DNA of 64,000 bases from Pseudomonadota bacterium (GTDB lineage Bacteria; Pseudomonadota; Gammaproteobacteria; Steroidobacterales; Steroidobacteraceae). Position 1 is the stretch's first letter; each line of letters starts with the position of its first letter. Shown one piece after another: positions 16,931 through 26,300 of the stretch. Location of the stretch: positions 221,045-285,044 of the forward strand of contig JADJXW010000003.1 in the NCBI GenBank assembly GCA_016720075.1, in the 5' to 3' direction. The translations under genes were made by a program, and so were the position numbers. The notes below the pieces were generated by a model. It was not told where the DNA came from. It worked only from the letters and a program-made list of their open reading frames with translations, and ran no database searches.

Positions 16931-17862
16931 GCGTCAGACCGGTGCGGCAATCGCGCCGCGTCGCCATCCTGGCCGGCGGCTGGCTGGTGATGATCCTGAT
17001 GCTCGTCATCTGGTGGGCCTGGCATCTGCTCGACCAGTCCCGGCACATTGCCGAGCTCTCGTCGCTGGCAGGCATGCCGCCCGCTGAGATCGCGGCCGAG
17101 TCGGCCCGCACGTTCCGCATGGTTTACTGGGAGGGCGGCACCTTTCTCGTGCTGCTGCTGACCATCTCCGGCGCGCTGTTCTGGTACTACCGACGCGACA
17201 TGCAGCGCGCGCGCGGCACGCAGGCCTTCTTCGCCGCGCTGACGCACGAGCTGCGCACGCCCTTGACCAGCGTGCGACTGCAGACCGAAGCCATCGCGGC
17301 AGGCGAACCCTCGCAGGAACTGATCGACCGGCTGCTGGTGGACACGCACCGGCTTGAATCCCAGATCGACAAGACACTGGAACTGGCGCGCATCGAGGGC
17401 GGCGGCAGGCTTGCCGAGCAGGCCATCCGGCTCGACCAGTGGCTGGAACGCGTGCTGAACGGCATCGTCGCGGCCGAGGGTGAAGGCGCAGCGCTGCAAG
17501 TTGCCGTCGACAAGGACCTGCCCGCCGTGAGCGGCGACACCTCGGCGCTGCAGCTGATCCTGCGCAACCTGGTCGAGAACTCGCTGCGCCATGGCGATCG
17601 CAGCCTGATCCACATCGATGTGGAAGCCCGCCGCAGCGGCAACGTTGTGCAGCTGAGCTATCGCGATGACGGCCGCGGCTTCCAGGGCGACCCGGAGTCG
17701 CTGGGCAGACTGTTCCTGCGCGGCGTGGAATCGCGCGGCACCGGCGTGGGCCTGTACCTGGTGCGCGTGCTGATGGAACGCATGGGCGGCAGCGTGCGCT
17801 TCGCCCATGCCGAGGGCGGCGGCTTCGCCGCGATGCTCAGCTTCAAGCCCAGCGAGGGCTGA
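16909..17862 (+). CDS. sensor histidine kinase in the haem operon
   Basis: A 317-residue kinase with two membrane helices (about residues 19-43 and 78-97) bracketing a short 35-residue periplasmic loop, so it probably senses something in or near the membrane. HisKA domain with phospho-acceptor His113 in LTHELRTPLTS, N box LRNLVENSLRH, G1 YRDDGRGF, and G2 GTGVGLYLV. Start ATG overlaps the 3' end of hemCD by 22 bp, and the response regulator begins 12 bp later. The position inside a haem pathway operon suggests it responds to haem, iron, oxygen or pathway flux; this is inference. Confidence 0.93.
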   Translation: MDSKGALSVRPVRQSRRVAILAGGWLVMILMLVIWWAWHLLDQSRHIAELSSLAGMPPAEIAAESARTFRMVYWEGGTFLVLLLTISGALFWYYRRDMQRARGTQAFFAALTHELRTPLTSVRLQTEAIAAGEPSQELIDRLLVDTHRLESQIDKTLELARIEGGGRLAEQAIRLDQWLERVLNGIVAAEGEGAALQVAVDKDLPAVSGDTSALQLILRNLVENSLRHGDRSLIHIDVEARRSGNVVQLSYRDDGRGFQGDPESLGRLFLRGVESRGTGVGLYLVRVLMERMGGSVRFAHAEGGGFAAMLSFKPSEG

Positions 17863-17874
17863 GGTTCTCCAGTC

Positions 17875-18576
17875 ATGGACACGCCCCTGTTGCTGGTGGA
17901 GGACGACACCAACGTCGCGCGCACGCTGACCGGAAGGCTGGCCAGCGAAGGATTCGGCGTGACCCACGCCGGCAGCGTGGCCGAGGCAAAGAGCGCCATC
18001 GCGCAGCAGCGCTTCGTGGCCGCCATCCTCGACGTGGGCCTGCCCGATGGCAACGGCTTCGAGGTGGCCCGCCACCTGGGCGAGCACAGCCCGCAGACCG
18101 CGATGCTGTTCCTCACCGCCTATGGCACTCCGGAAGACCGCATCCACGGACTGGAGCTGGGCGCCGACGACTACATGACCAAGCCGTTCGCGTTCCGTGA
18201 ACTGGTGCTGCGCGTGCAGAACATGCTCAAACGCGCGCGGGATATTTCCCAGTCCACCGCCGCGCCCGCGGGACCGGTGCGAATCGGCATCGCGCAGGTG
18301 GATTTCGCGCGCTTCACCGCGCACAGCGGCCAGTCGCTGCATCGCCTCACGCACAAGGAATGCGCGGTGCTGCAGCTGCTGCTGGAGAAATCCGGCAAGG
18401 CCGTGAGCCGGGACGAGATCCTCTCGCGCGCCTGGGCTCCCGACGAGTTCCCCACCGAGAGAACCGTGGACAATTTCATCCTGCGCCTGCGCCGCCTGGT
18501 GGAGCAGGATCCCGCCAATCCCCAAACCATCCGCAGCATCCGCGGCGTGGGCTACCTGCTAGAGAACAACGAATGA
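17875..18576 (+). CDS. OmpR-family response regulator in the haem operon
   Basis: A 233-residue protein. The receiver domain has the acidic pair in LLVEDD, phospho-acceptor Asp53 in ILDVGLPDG, Thr in FLTAYG and Lys in MTKPFAF. The C-terminal winged-helix DNA-binding domain carries LTHKECAVLQLLLEKSGKAVSRDEIL, TVDNFILRLRRL and IRGVGYLL. Partner of the kinase 12 bp upstream. It overlaps hemE by 4 bp (ATGA). A natural target would be the operon promoter near the palindrome at 14282, but no repeat diagnostic of OmpR regulators was found there. Confidence 0.94.
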   Translation: MDTPLLLVEDDTNVARTLTGRLASEGFGVTHAGSVAEAKSAIAQQRFVAAILDVGLPDGNGFEVARHLGEHSPQTAMLFLTAYGTPEDRIHGLELGADDYMTKPFAFRELVLRVQNMLKRARDISQSTAAPAGPVRIGIAQVDFARFTAHSGQSLHRLTHKECAVLQLLLEKSGKAVSRDEILSRAWAPDEFPTERTVDNFILRLRRLVEQDPANPQTIRSIRGVGYLLENNE

Positions 18577-19613
18577 CCGACACGACGCTGACCGCCGCCC
18601 TGAATCGCCGCAACGAAGGCCGCCCTCCCGTGTGGATGATGCGCCAGGCCGGCCGCTATCACTCGCACTACCAGATGCTGAAGCGCTACAACGACTTCAT
18701 CACGCTGTGCCGCGAACCAGAGCTGGCCGCCGAAGTCGCGCTGGGGCCGATCCACGATTTCAATTTCGATGCGGCGATTCTCTTCTCGGATCTGCTCTTC
18801 CCGCTGGAAGCAATGGGCATGGGCCTGCGCTACGACCCGGGCCCCAAGCTCGACTTCCACCTGCGCTCGATGGCCGATGTCGCGCGACTGACAGGTGGGG
18901 CGCAGCGCGCTTCCCACATGCAGTTCCAGGCCGATGCGGTGACGCTGACTCGCCGCCGGCTGCGCGCCGACAAGGGCCTGATCGGCTTCGTGGGCGGACC
19001 CTTCACGCTATACGTGTACGCCGCGGCCGGATCGCACGAGCGCGCGCAGGATGCGCTCGCCGGCCTCGAAAACGGCGTCTACGCGGCCTTCAACGACAAA
19101 CTGCTTGATCTGCTGGCGCACAACATGGCGCTGCAGTCGAAGGCCGGCGCCGAGTGCGTGGCGCTGTTCGACACGGCGGCAGGCGAAATAGACCCCGACA
19201 CCTACGGCAAGTATGTGGTGCCCGTGCTGGCGGATGTGCTGGCGCGGTTCCGCAAGCTGGATGCCGTAACGCCGGTCACCTACTACTCGCGCGGCACCGG
19301 CCCGGCCTGGTGGGACCAGCTCAAGGGCCTGCCCTTCCAGTGCCTGGGCGTGGACTGGCGCCACGACATCACCGAGGTGCTGAAGAACTATTCCGATCGC
19401 TGGTGCATCCAGGGCAATGTGGATCCGGAATGGCTGCACCTGCCGCTGCCAGAGCTCGAAACACGGCTGCGCGAGTATTTTGCGCGCGTGAAGGCGCTGC
19501 CCGCTTCACTACGGCACGGCTGGGTCTGCGGGCTGGGACACGGCGTGCTGCAGCGAACGCCCGAAGCCAACGTGCGCCGCTTCGTCACCTTGCAGCGCGA
19601 GATCTTCGGGTGA
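18573..19613 (+). CDS. hemE: uroporphyrinogen decarboxylase
   Basis: A 346-residue enzyme that removes four acetate carboxyls from uroporphyrinogen III to give coproporphyrinogen III. Family markers: RPPVWMMRQAGRYHSHY (substrate-binding Arg), AAILFSDLLFPLEAMGM (catalytic Asp), IGFVGGPFTL, and CGLGHGVLQRTPEANVRRFV near the end. Some positions differ from the proteobacterial consensus (WMMRQAGRYHSHY for WLMRQAGRYLPEY; CGLGHGVL for FNLGHGIL), as in HemA. It overlaps both neighbours by 4 bp. Confidence 0.94.
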   Translation: MTDTTLTAALNRRNEGRPPVWMMRQAGRYHSHYQMLKRYNDFITLCREPELAAEVALGPIHDFNFDAAILFSDLLFPLEAMGMGLRYDPGPKLDFHLRSMADVARLTGGAQRASHMQFQADAVTLTRRRLRADKGLIGFVGGPFTLYVYAAAGSHERAQDALAGLENGVYAAFNDKLLDLLAHNMALQSKAGAECVALFDTAAGEIDPDTYGKYVVPVLADVLARFRKLDAVTPVTYYSRGTGPAWWDQLKGLPFQCLGVDWRHDITEVLKNYSDRWCIQGNVDPEWLHLPLPELETRLREYFARVKALPASLRHGWVCGLGHGVLQRTPEANVRRFVTLQREIFG

Positions 19614-20968
19614 AACACCTGCCGCTGGATCTGCTGGAGCGCTACCGCGAGCCCGTGCCGCGGTACACCAGCTATCCGGCGGTCATGCACTGGCGCGCGC
19701 CACCCGCGGCCGATGCATGGACTGGCGATCTGGCCGCAACCCTCGCCTCGGGCGTGGCGCGATTGTCCCTGTACGTGCACATCCCCTTCTGCCAATCGCT
19801 GTGCAGCTTCTGCGGCTGCAATGTGCGGATCGTGCGCAACCACGCGCTGGCCGAACCCTATGTCGACACGCTGCTGCGCGAGTTCGCGCTGTACCGCGAG
19901 CGCCTGCCGGGCGTGCCGCTGACGCTAGGCGAACTGCACCTGGGGGGCGGCACGCCCACCTTCCTTCCTGCCGGCGCCCTGGATCGCCTGCTCGATGGAC
20001 TGCTGGAACACTGCACCGTGGCGCCTGGCGCGGACCTGGCCATCGAGGCCGATCCGCGCAACACCACCCGCGAGCAGCTCGCCGTGCTGCGCAGGCATGG
20101 ATTCAACCGGCTGAGCCTGGGCGTGCAGGATTTCGATCCGCGCGTGCAGGAGATCGTGGGCCGCGTGCACGATGCGCAGACCGTGCGCCGTGTGGTCGAC
20201 TCGGCGCGGGAACTCGGGATCGGCAGCATCTCGCTCGACCTGATCCACGGCCTGCCGCTGCAGACACCGGAGAGCCTCGCGCATACATTCGAGGCCGTGG
20301 CGACGCTGCGGCCGGATCGCATCGCGTTCCTTCCCTATGCCCACGTGCCCTGGATCAAGTCGAGCCAGCGCCAGTACACCGAGGCCGACCTGCCCGAACC
20401 GCAGGTGCGATCGCAGCTGCTGGCCGTGGGCCGCGACAGCATGGCGGACATGGGAATGATCGAGATCGGCATGGATCAATACGCGCGCGGCAGCGACCCG
20501 CTGGCGATCGCGCTGGCGGACCGCAGCCTGCACCGCAATTTCATGGGCTTCACCGCCAGCCACACCGAGGCGCTGGTGGGCCTGGGTGTTTCGGCGCTGG
20601 GTCATGGCCGCGCCAGCTACGCCCAGAACGAGAAGAGCCTGCAGCAGTATGAGACGCGGCTGGCGTCGGGTGAGCTGCCGCTGCAGCGCGGCCACGCGAT
20701 GAGCCCGGATGACCTTCGCGTCCGCGGCCACCTGTGGAACCTGATGTGCGCCTCGAAGACCCAGGTCTCGGCGACGGAACATGAGCTGGCGTGGTGGCAG
20801 CTGGCACAGCAGCGGCTGCTGGTGGCGCGTCGCGACGGCCTGGTGGAACTGGATGCCAGCGAGATCAGCGTCACGCAGACCGGTCGCGCCTTCCTGCGCC
20901 AGATCTGCGCGGCGATCGATCCCTGGCAGCAGCGCGAACCACAGCAGATGATGATGGCCAGCGCATGA
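19610..20968 (+). CDS. hemN: oxygen-independent coproporphyrinogen III oxidase
   Basis: A 452-residue radical SAM enzyme converting coproporphyrinogen III to protoporphyrinogen IX without oxygen. The GTG at 19610 overlaps the hemE stop and gives the standard N-terminus (LLERYREPVPRYTSYP). The [4Fe-4S] motif is Cys61, Cys65, Cys68 with the extra Cys70 (CQSLCSFCGC) that separates true HemN from HemW. Other markers: HLGGGTPTFL, EADPRNTT, RLSLGVQDFDPRVQ, DLIHGLPLQT and LGVSALGHG. The next gene overlaps by 4 bp. Confidence 0.96.
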   Translation: MKHLPLDLLERYREPVPRYTSYPAVMHWRAPPAADAWTGDLAATLASGVARLSLYVHIPFCQSLCSFCGCNVRIVRNHALAEPYVDTLLREFALYRERLPGVPLTLGELHLGGGTPTFLPAGALDRLLDGLLEHCTVAPGADLAIEADPRNTTREQLAVLRRHGFNRLSLGVQDFDPRVQEIVGRVHDAQTVRRVVDSARELGIGSISLDLIHGLPLQTPESLAHTFEAVATLRPDRIAFLPYAHVPWIKSSQRQYTEADLPEPQVRSQLLAVGRDSMADMGMIEIGMDQYARGSDPLAIALADRSLHRNFMGFTASHTEALVGLGVSALGHGRASYAQNEKSLQQYETRLASGELPLQRGHAMSPDDLRVRGHLWNLMCASKTQVSATEHELAWWQLAQQRLLVARRDGLVELDASEISVTQTGRAFLRQICAAIDPWQQREPQQMMMASA

Positions 20969-21846
20969 CGCGGCGCGGCGGCACGCTGTTGCTGGCCTTC
21001 CTGCTGGCGCTGCCTGTCGCGATGCTGCTGGCGGCGCTGCTGGCCCCCTGGGCCCAGAAACTGCTGGCGCCGCTCGCGGTGTTTCCGCTGCATCGCATCT
21101 TCAGCCGGCTGACGATGCTGTTCGCCTTCGGCTGGATCATCCTGGTGATGCTGCGATCCGGGCTCGCGCGCCGCGATGTACTGGGCTATGGGCTGCCCGC
21201 ACGTACCTTCGGTGTTCAACTGCTTGCGGGCCTAGCCGCGGGCCTTGCGCTGATGGCGATCGCCGTCGCGCCACTGTTCGCGCTGGGCCTGCGCGACTGG
21301 AACCTGGTTCGATTGGAAGGCAGTGGCGGAGCGGTGGTGGTGGCGCTGAAGGGACTGGGCAGCGGCGTGCTGGTGGCGCTGATCGAGGAGACATTCTTCC
21401 GCGGCGCCATGCAGGGCGCGCTGGAGCGCCGGGGCGCGCGGCGCCTGGGACTGCTCGCGATTCCCGCGCTGTACGCCGCCGTGCACTTTCTGGGGCGTGC
21501 GGCAAGCGTGCCGTACGAGGGCGTCACCGCGCTCAGCGGCTTCACGGCGCTGACGGGCTTCTTCAGCGGCTACGCCGAACCGCTGCGCATCGCCGATGCC
21601 TTCCTGGCGCTGTACTGCGTGGGCCTGCTGCTGGCGCTGGTGCGAAGCCGTTTGGGGAACATCGCTGGCTGCATCGGCCTGCATGCCGGATTCGTCGCCG
21701 TGATCGCGGTATTCCGGAAGATCTCTTTGCCGACCGACAATCCGCAGTGGTCGTTCCTGGTGGGCGACTACGACGGACTGCTGGGGCTGTGGATCGCCGT
21801 GCTGACGGCCGCGTGCTGCCTGGCGCTGTGGCTCAGAAGGGCTTGA
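20965..21846 (+). CDS. CPBP family intramembrane metalloprotease
   Basis: A 293-residue, multi-helix membrane protein (about eight segments). The CPBP/Abi catalytic motifs are visible: EETFFRG (EExxxR), the histidine in AVHFLG, and HAGFVAV near the C-terminus. Members are glutamate-type intramembrane proteases, including CAAX-prenyl endopeptidases and bacteriocin self-immunity proteins. It is the last gene of the haem operon (ATGA overlap with hemN) and converges on hemJ with a 14-bp 3' overlap. Its connection with haem synthesis, if any, is unknown. Confidence 0.9.
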   Translation: MTRRGGTLLLAFLLALPVAMLLAALLAPWAQKLLAPLAVFPLHRIFSRLTMLFAFGWIILVMLRSGLARRDVLGYGLPARTFGVQLLAGLAAGLALMAIAVAPLFALGLRDWNLVRLEGSGGAVVVALKGLGSGVLVALIEETFFRGAMQGALERRGARRLGLLAIPALYAAVHFLGRAASVPYEGVTALSGFTALTGFFSGYAEPLRIADAFLALYCVGLLLALVRSRLGNIAGCIGLHAGFVAVIAVFRKISLPTDNPQWSFLVGDYDGLLGLWIAVLTAACCLALWLRRA

Positions 21847-22261
21847 CCACCACCAGCCAGAGGATCACCAGCAGGATCAGCACCGGCGCCTCGTTGTACC
21901 AGCGCAGCGTGACGGATCTTGGCAGTGGCGCGTCGCGCAGCATGCGCTTCATGAAGATGCGCGTTGAGATGTGGTAGCCGATCAGCAGCAGCACCATGGC
22001 GAGCTTCACGTGCAGCCAGCCGCCGCCGAATCCGAACGCCGTCCACAGCCAGATGCCGCTGGCCAGCGCGAACACCGCCAGCATGCTGGTGAAGTGGTAC
22101 AGCTTGCGCGCCATCACCTTCAGGCGCCGCACGTCTTCCCCCGCGCCCTGCCCTTCCACGTAGTGCACGAAGATGCGCGGCAGATAGAAGATGCCGGACA
22201 TCCACGAAATGATGGCCAGCAGGTGGAAGACCTTGACCCAGAGATACCAGCTCGGATTCAT
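21833..22261 (-). CDS. hemJ: HemJ-type protoporphyrinogen IX oxidase
   Basis: A 142-residue membrane protein with four helices. Matches the HemJ/UPF0093 pattern: WVKVFHLLAIISWMSGIFYLPRIFVHYVE at the N-terminus (conserved His and Arg), RKLYHFTSMLAVFALASGIWLW, and HVKLAMVLLLIGYHIS. HemJ is the oxygen-independent, haem-b-containing enzyme that oxidises protoporphyrinogen IX, the step after HemN. Its placement back-to-back with the hem operon completes the coproporphyrinogen-to-protoporphyrin part of the pathway. Probably co-transcribed with hrpB, whose stop is 32 bp upstream. Confidence 0.92.
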   Translation of the reverse strand: MNPSWYLWVKVFHLLAIISWMSGIFYLPRIFVHYVEGQGAGEDVRRLKVMARKLYHFTSMLAVFALASGIWLWTAFGFGGGWLHVKLAMVLLLIGYHISTRIFMKRMLRDAPLPRSVTLRWYNEAPVLILLVILWLVVVKPF

Positions 22262-22293
22262 GCCGCGAGTCTAGCCCATCACCGGGGGCGGCA

Positions 22294-24813
22294 TCATTTG
22301 CGCGGCCTTGCGCCGCGCATGGGCTCGGCTTCAAGTGGATTCTCCGGCCAGTAGTGCCTCGGGTAGCGGCCGCGCATATCCTTGCGCACATCGGCATAGC
22401 TGCCGCGCCAGAATCCGGCGAGGTCGCGCGTGATCTGCATGGGCCGACGGGCCGGCGACAGCAGCTTCAGCGTGACCGGCACGCTGCCACCGGCAAGCCG
22501 GGGCGTATCGGCAAGGCCGAAGACCTCCTGCATGCGCACCTCGATGCAGGGCGCGCTCTCGTCCAGGTAGTCCACCGCGATGCGCGATCCGGTCGGCACG
22601 GTGACATGGGTTGGTGCGTATTCATCCAGTCGCTGGCGTTGGCGCCGGTCCAGGCGCGACAACAGAGCCTCTCCGAGCCTCCCATCGCCCAGCTGCGTCA
22701 GCCGCGTGATGTCCTGCAGCCAGGGCATGAGCCACGTGTCAATCTGCGAAAGCAGCGCCGCATCATCCCAGGAAGGCATTTCGTCCGCAGGTGGCGCATG
22801 CAACGACGCGAAACGCAGCCTCGCCAGCAGCACGCGGTCCGCATCGCGCCAGGGCAAGGCTGCGATCCCGCTGCCGCGCACCTGCTCCAGCAGCGCGCCG
22901 GACACCTGCTCGGAATCAATCTGCACGCGCTGCTCGGCCAGCAGCAGCGCGCCCAGCCGCCGGGCGCGCCGCGCCTGCAACGCGCCGCGCGGATCGGTCC
23001 AGGTCTCGATGTTCTCGCGGATCTGCGAAGGCAGCGCCGTCTCGAGCTGCGCCAACGTGAGTGGCGCAGCCAGCCGGATGCGCGCCTCTGCGCCTTCGGC
23101 ATCGTCCAGGTCGAGCGCCACCAGGTACTCGGCGCCGGACAGCGTGGAGGCCTGCTCCAGCACCGCGCCACGTCCATTGGACAGCAGGTAGCGGAATCCC
23201 GCGCCGCGCGCCTGCGCGATGCGGTCGGGATAGGCCCAGGCGAGCAGCATTCCCGCATCGTTGTCGGATGAAGGCACGCTGCGTGATCCGCGCGCTGCGT
23301 CAGCCGATCCGCGCAGCAGCTGGCGCGTCAGGTCGCGAACCCGCGCCAGCGCGCCGGCATCCGCGCCGTGCGCATGCCCGCGCAGCGCCTCGAGCCGCGT
23401 GCGCATGTCCGGGTCGCGCGAGCGCAGCAGATCCCGCTCCGACAGCAGCGCCGCCAGTGTTGCCGCCAGGCCCTCGTGCGGCGTGCCGCGCGCGCGCACC
23501 AGCAGATGCGCCAGCCGCGGGTGCAATCCGGCTTCGGCCATGGCCTTGCCGGTGGCCGTGATGGCGCCGTGCGCATCGATGGCCTCGAGCATCAGCAGCA
23601 GATCCCGTGCCTGCGACAGTGCGGCCGCGGGTGGCGGATCCATCCACTGCAGCGTGCTGGCGTCGCGCGCTCCCCAGCGCGCCAGTTCCAGCGCCAGCGG
23701 CGCCAGGTCCGAATGCAGGATTTCCGGCGGCGTCTGCGCGGCCAGCGTCGCCTGCGCCCCCTCGCCCCACAGCCGCCACGCGCTGCCCGGCGCGGTGCGT
23801 CCCGCGCGACCGGCGCGCTGCGCGGCGGAAGCCTGCGAGATGCGCGCGGTGATCAGCCGCTGCATGCCGGTTCCTGGATCGAACACCGAACGGCGCGCGA
23901 GCCCTGCATCGATCACCACGCGCACGCCTTCGATGGTGAGCGAGGTTTCGGCGATGTTGGTGGAAAGGATCACCTTGCGTCGTCCGCTGACCGACGGACG
24001 CAGCACCTGCTGCTGCTCGGCAAGATCAAGCTCGCCGTACAGCGCGCACAGCTCGAAGCCACTGGATGAAAGGTCGTGCAGCGCCTCGCGCAGCCGGTGG
24101 ATCTCCGGCGAGCCCGGCAGGAACACCCGCGCATCGCCGTGGGTCTGCTCCAGCACGCGTCGCACCTGCTGCGCCAACGGCGCGATCTCGCGCGCGCCCA
24201 GCGTGCGCTGCTCGGGAAGCGATGGCAGGGCACGTCCCAGATAATGTACGTCGACGGGATAGACACGTCCCTGCGCCTCGATGACCGGCGCATCGCCCAG
24301 TCGCGATGCCACCGCGGAAGCATCGAGCGTGGCCGACATCACCAGCAGCCGCAGCGGCAGGCCGAGCGAGTCCTGCGCCTCGCGGCACAGCGCAAGACCC
24401 AGGTCGGCGTGCAGGCTGCGCTCGTGGAACTCATCGAACAGCACCGCTGCCACGCCTTCGAGCGCGGGATCCTGCTGCAGCATGCGGGTGAGGATGCCTT
24501 CAGTGACGACCTCCAGGCGCGTTGCCGGACCTACGCGCGTATCCAGGCGCATGCGGTAGCCCACCGTCTCGCCAATCCGTTCGCCCAGCGCCTGCGCCAT
24601 GCGCGCGGCCACGGCGCGGGCGGCCAGGCGTCGGGGCTCCAGCAGCAGGATGCGACCACCGGCCACCCACGGTTCATCGAGCAGAGCCAGCGGCACCACC
24701 GTACTCTTGCCCGCGCCGGGCGGTGCCACCAGCACGGCATTGCGCCCGGCGCGCAGCGCGGCGCGCAACTGCGGCAGTACGGCTTCAACGGGCAGCGGGC
24801 TGACTTCGGTCAT
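22294..24813 (-). CDS. hrpB: ATP-dependent helicase HrpB
   Basis: An 839-residue DExH-box helicase. Walker A VAPPGAGKSTVVPL, VVTEGILTRML, the DEFHERS motif II, VMSATLDA (motif III), ILSTNIAETSLTIEGV and QRAGRAGRTAPG (motif VI), followed by HA2 and the HrpB-specific C-terminal domain ending VTLKLLSPARRPMQITRDLAGFWRGSY. HrpB is a DEAH-type RNA helicase paralogous to HrpA; its role in the cell is poorly defined. It starts divergently, 26 bp from the VOC gene. Confidence 0.96.
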   Translation of the reverse strand: MTEVSPLPVEAVLPQLRAALRAGRNAVLVAPPGAGKSTVVPLALLDEPWVAGGRILLLEPRRLAARAVAARMAQALGERIGETVGYRMRLDTRVGPATRLEVVTEGILTRMLQQDPALEGVAAVLFDEFHERSLHADLGLALCREAQDSLGLPLRLLVMSATLDASAVASRLGDAPVIEAQGRVYPVDVHYLGRALPSLPEQRTLGAREIAPLAQQVRRVLEQTHGDARVFLPGSPEIHRLREALHDLSSSGFELCALYGELDLAEQQQVLRPSVSGRRKVILSTNIAETSLTIEGVRVVIDAGLARRSVFDPGTGMQRLITARISQASAAQRAGRAGRTAPGSAWRLWGEGAQATLAAQTPPEILHSDLAPLALELARWGARDASTLQWMDPPPAAALSQARDLLLMLEAIDAHGAITATGKAMAEAGLHPRLAHLLVRARGTPHEGLAATLAALLSERDLLRSRDPDMRTRLEALRGHAHGADAGALARVRDLTRQLLRGSADAARGSRSVPSSDNDAGMLLAWAYPDRIAQARGAGFRYLLSNGRGAVLEQASTLSGAEYLVALDLDDAEGAEARIRLAAPLTLAQLETALPSQIRENIETWTDPRGALQARRARRLGALLLAEQRVQIDSEQVSGALLEQVRGSGIAALPWRDADRVLLARLRFASLHAPPADEMPSWDDAALLSQIDTWLMPWLQDITRLTQLGDGRLGEALLSRLDRRQRQRLDEYAPTHVTVPTGSRIAVDYLDESAPCIEVRMQEVFGLADTPRLAGGSVPVTLKLLSPARRPMQITRDLAGFWRGSYADVRKDMRGRYPRHYWPENPLEAEPMRGARPRK

Positions 24814-24839
24814 CGGTCGGTCATGATATCGTTCCGGGC

Positions 24840-25223
24840 ATGCATCGCAGCAGGCTCGCGGGCTTCATCATTGATTGCCAGACCGAAGACCTGGATTCGG
24901 CCGCAAGCTTCTGGAGTGCCGCGCTGGGCCTGCCGCTGCGGCTGGAAGACGACCCGGGCTACCGTCTTTTGCAGAACGCGCCCGGCGATCTTCATGTAGA
25001 GGTGCAGCAGGTACAGCACGCCAGCCGAGTGCACCTGGACATCGAATCCGATGACCTGGAAGCCGAGGCCCGGCGCCTCGAGGCGCTCGGCGCGCGGCGC
25101 GTCGGACCGGTGAAGCGCTGGATCGTCATGGAAGCGCCCACCGGCCAGCGTTTCTGCATCGTCAGGCCGCAGTCGAAGGATTTCTCCGCAGTCGCCAATG
25201 TCTGGAACAAGGAAGGCACATGA
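24840..25223 (+). CDS. VOC (glyoxalase/bleomycin-resistance) superfamily protein
   Basis: A 127-residue protein with the paired beta-alpha-beta-beta-beta pattern of the vicinal-oxygen-chelate fold: TEDLDSAASFWSAALGLPL, RVHLDIESDDLEAEARRLEALGA and a final APTGQRFCIV. Probably dimeric; a His (VHLDIE) is a possible metal ligand. Substrate unknown. It overlaps the metallopeptidase gene by 4 bp. Confidence 0.88.
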   Translation: MHRSRLAGFIIDCQTEDLDSAASFWSAALGLPLRLEDDPGYRLLQNAPGDLHVEVQQVQHASRVHLDIESDDLEAEARRLEALGARRVGPVKRWIVMEAPTGQRFCIVRPQSKDFSAVANVWNKEGT

Positions 25224-26116
25224 AGTGGCGTGATGGCAGGCGCAGTTCGAATGTCGAGGACACACGCGGCACCGGTGGAGGTGGCGGCGGCGGGCTCGGC
25301 GGCGGTGGCGGCTTCAAGCTTGGCCTTGGCGGACTGGTGGTGGTCGCCGCGGCGTATTTCCTGGGCGTGGATCCACGCCTGGTGATGGGCATCATGCAGG
25401 GCGTTGACGGCGGGTCCATGCAGCAGGGCGCCCCGGCGACGGTCGCCGCGGACCAGTCCCTGGACGAGGGCGCGGATTTCCTGCGGGTGGTGCTTGCCGA
25501 TACCGAAGACACGTGGACCCCCATCTTCCAGGCCGCAGGCCGCCAGTACGTGCCCACCACGCTGCGGCTGTATTCCGGTCGCGATGTTTCGGGCTGCGGC
25601 GCGGCAAGCTCTGCGGCAGGCCCCTTCTACTGCCCGGCCGACCAGCGCGTGTACATCGACCTGTCGTTCTTCGATGAACTCATCCAGCGCTTCGGCGGCC
25701 CCGAGGATGCCGGCTCCGCTGGCAGCTTCGCGCAGGCCTATGTGGTGGCGCACGAGGTGGGCCACCACGTGCAGACGCTGCTGGGCATTTCGGAACAGGT
25801 TCAGCGCGCGCGCCAGCGCGCCACCGAGGAACAGGGCAATGCGCTGCAGGTGCGCATGGAACTGCAGGCCGACTGTTTCGCCGGGGTGTGGGCCCACCAT
25901 GCGATCCAGGCAAGGCAGAACATCAGCCAGACCGACATCGATGACGGCCTCGCTGCTGCCGCGGCAGTGGGCGACGACATGATCCAGAAGCGCACGCAGG
26001 GCTACGTGGTGCCGGAGAGCTTCACGCATGGTTCGGCCGCGCAGCGCCAGCAGTGGTTCCGGCGCGGCCTCGAGAGGGGCGCCGTCGAGTCCTGCGACAC
26101 CTTTGGGCCACAGTAG
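25220..26116 (+). CDS. neutral zinc metallopeptidase (YpfJ / KPN_02809 family)
   Basis: A 298-residue protein. The N-terminus MKWRDGRRSSNVEDTRG and a Gly-rich stretch precede one membrane helix (about residues 37-52); the periplasmic domain carries the zinc motif HEVGHH at residues 178-183 and the third ligand region MELQADCFAGVWAH. These are the standard features of the putative neutral zinc metallopeptidase family PF04228. The natural substrate is not known. It is coupled to the VOC gene by ATGA overlap. The 184-bp gap before the next gene contains two short hairpins but no clear promoter. Confidence 0.94.
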   Translation: MKWRDGRRSSNVEDTRGTGGGGGGGLGGGGGFKLGLGGLVVVAAAYFLGVDPRLVMGIMQGVDGGSMQQGAPATVAADQSLDEGADFLRVVLADTEDTWTPIFQAAGRQYVPTTLRLYSGRDVSGCGAASSAAGPFYCPADQRVYIDLSFFDELIQRFGGPEDAGSAGSFAQAYVVAHEVGHHVQTLLGISEQVQRARQRATEEQGNALQVRMELQADCFAGVWAHHAIQARQNISQTDIDDGLAAAAAVGDDMIQKRTQGYVVPESFTHGSAAQRQQWFRRGLERGAVESCDTFGPQ

Positions 26117-26300
26117 CGGCGCAGGCCTTTGCCGCGTCGTGAGATAGAAGAGGTTCCGCGACACACTAGAGCCAAGAAGGGAATTGCTTTCGCCCTGCGA
26201 CAGGGTGCAGATTCCCAGTACGCAGAAGTCCGACGCCGCCCGAGAAGCGGGCGCGGATACGTGCTGACCGATAACCAATAACAGACAAGGGGTTGGATCA

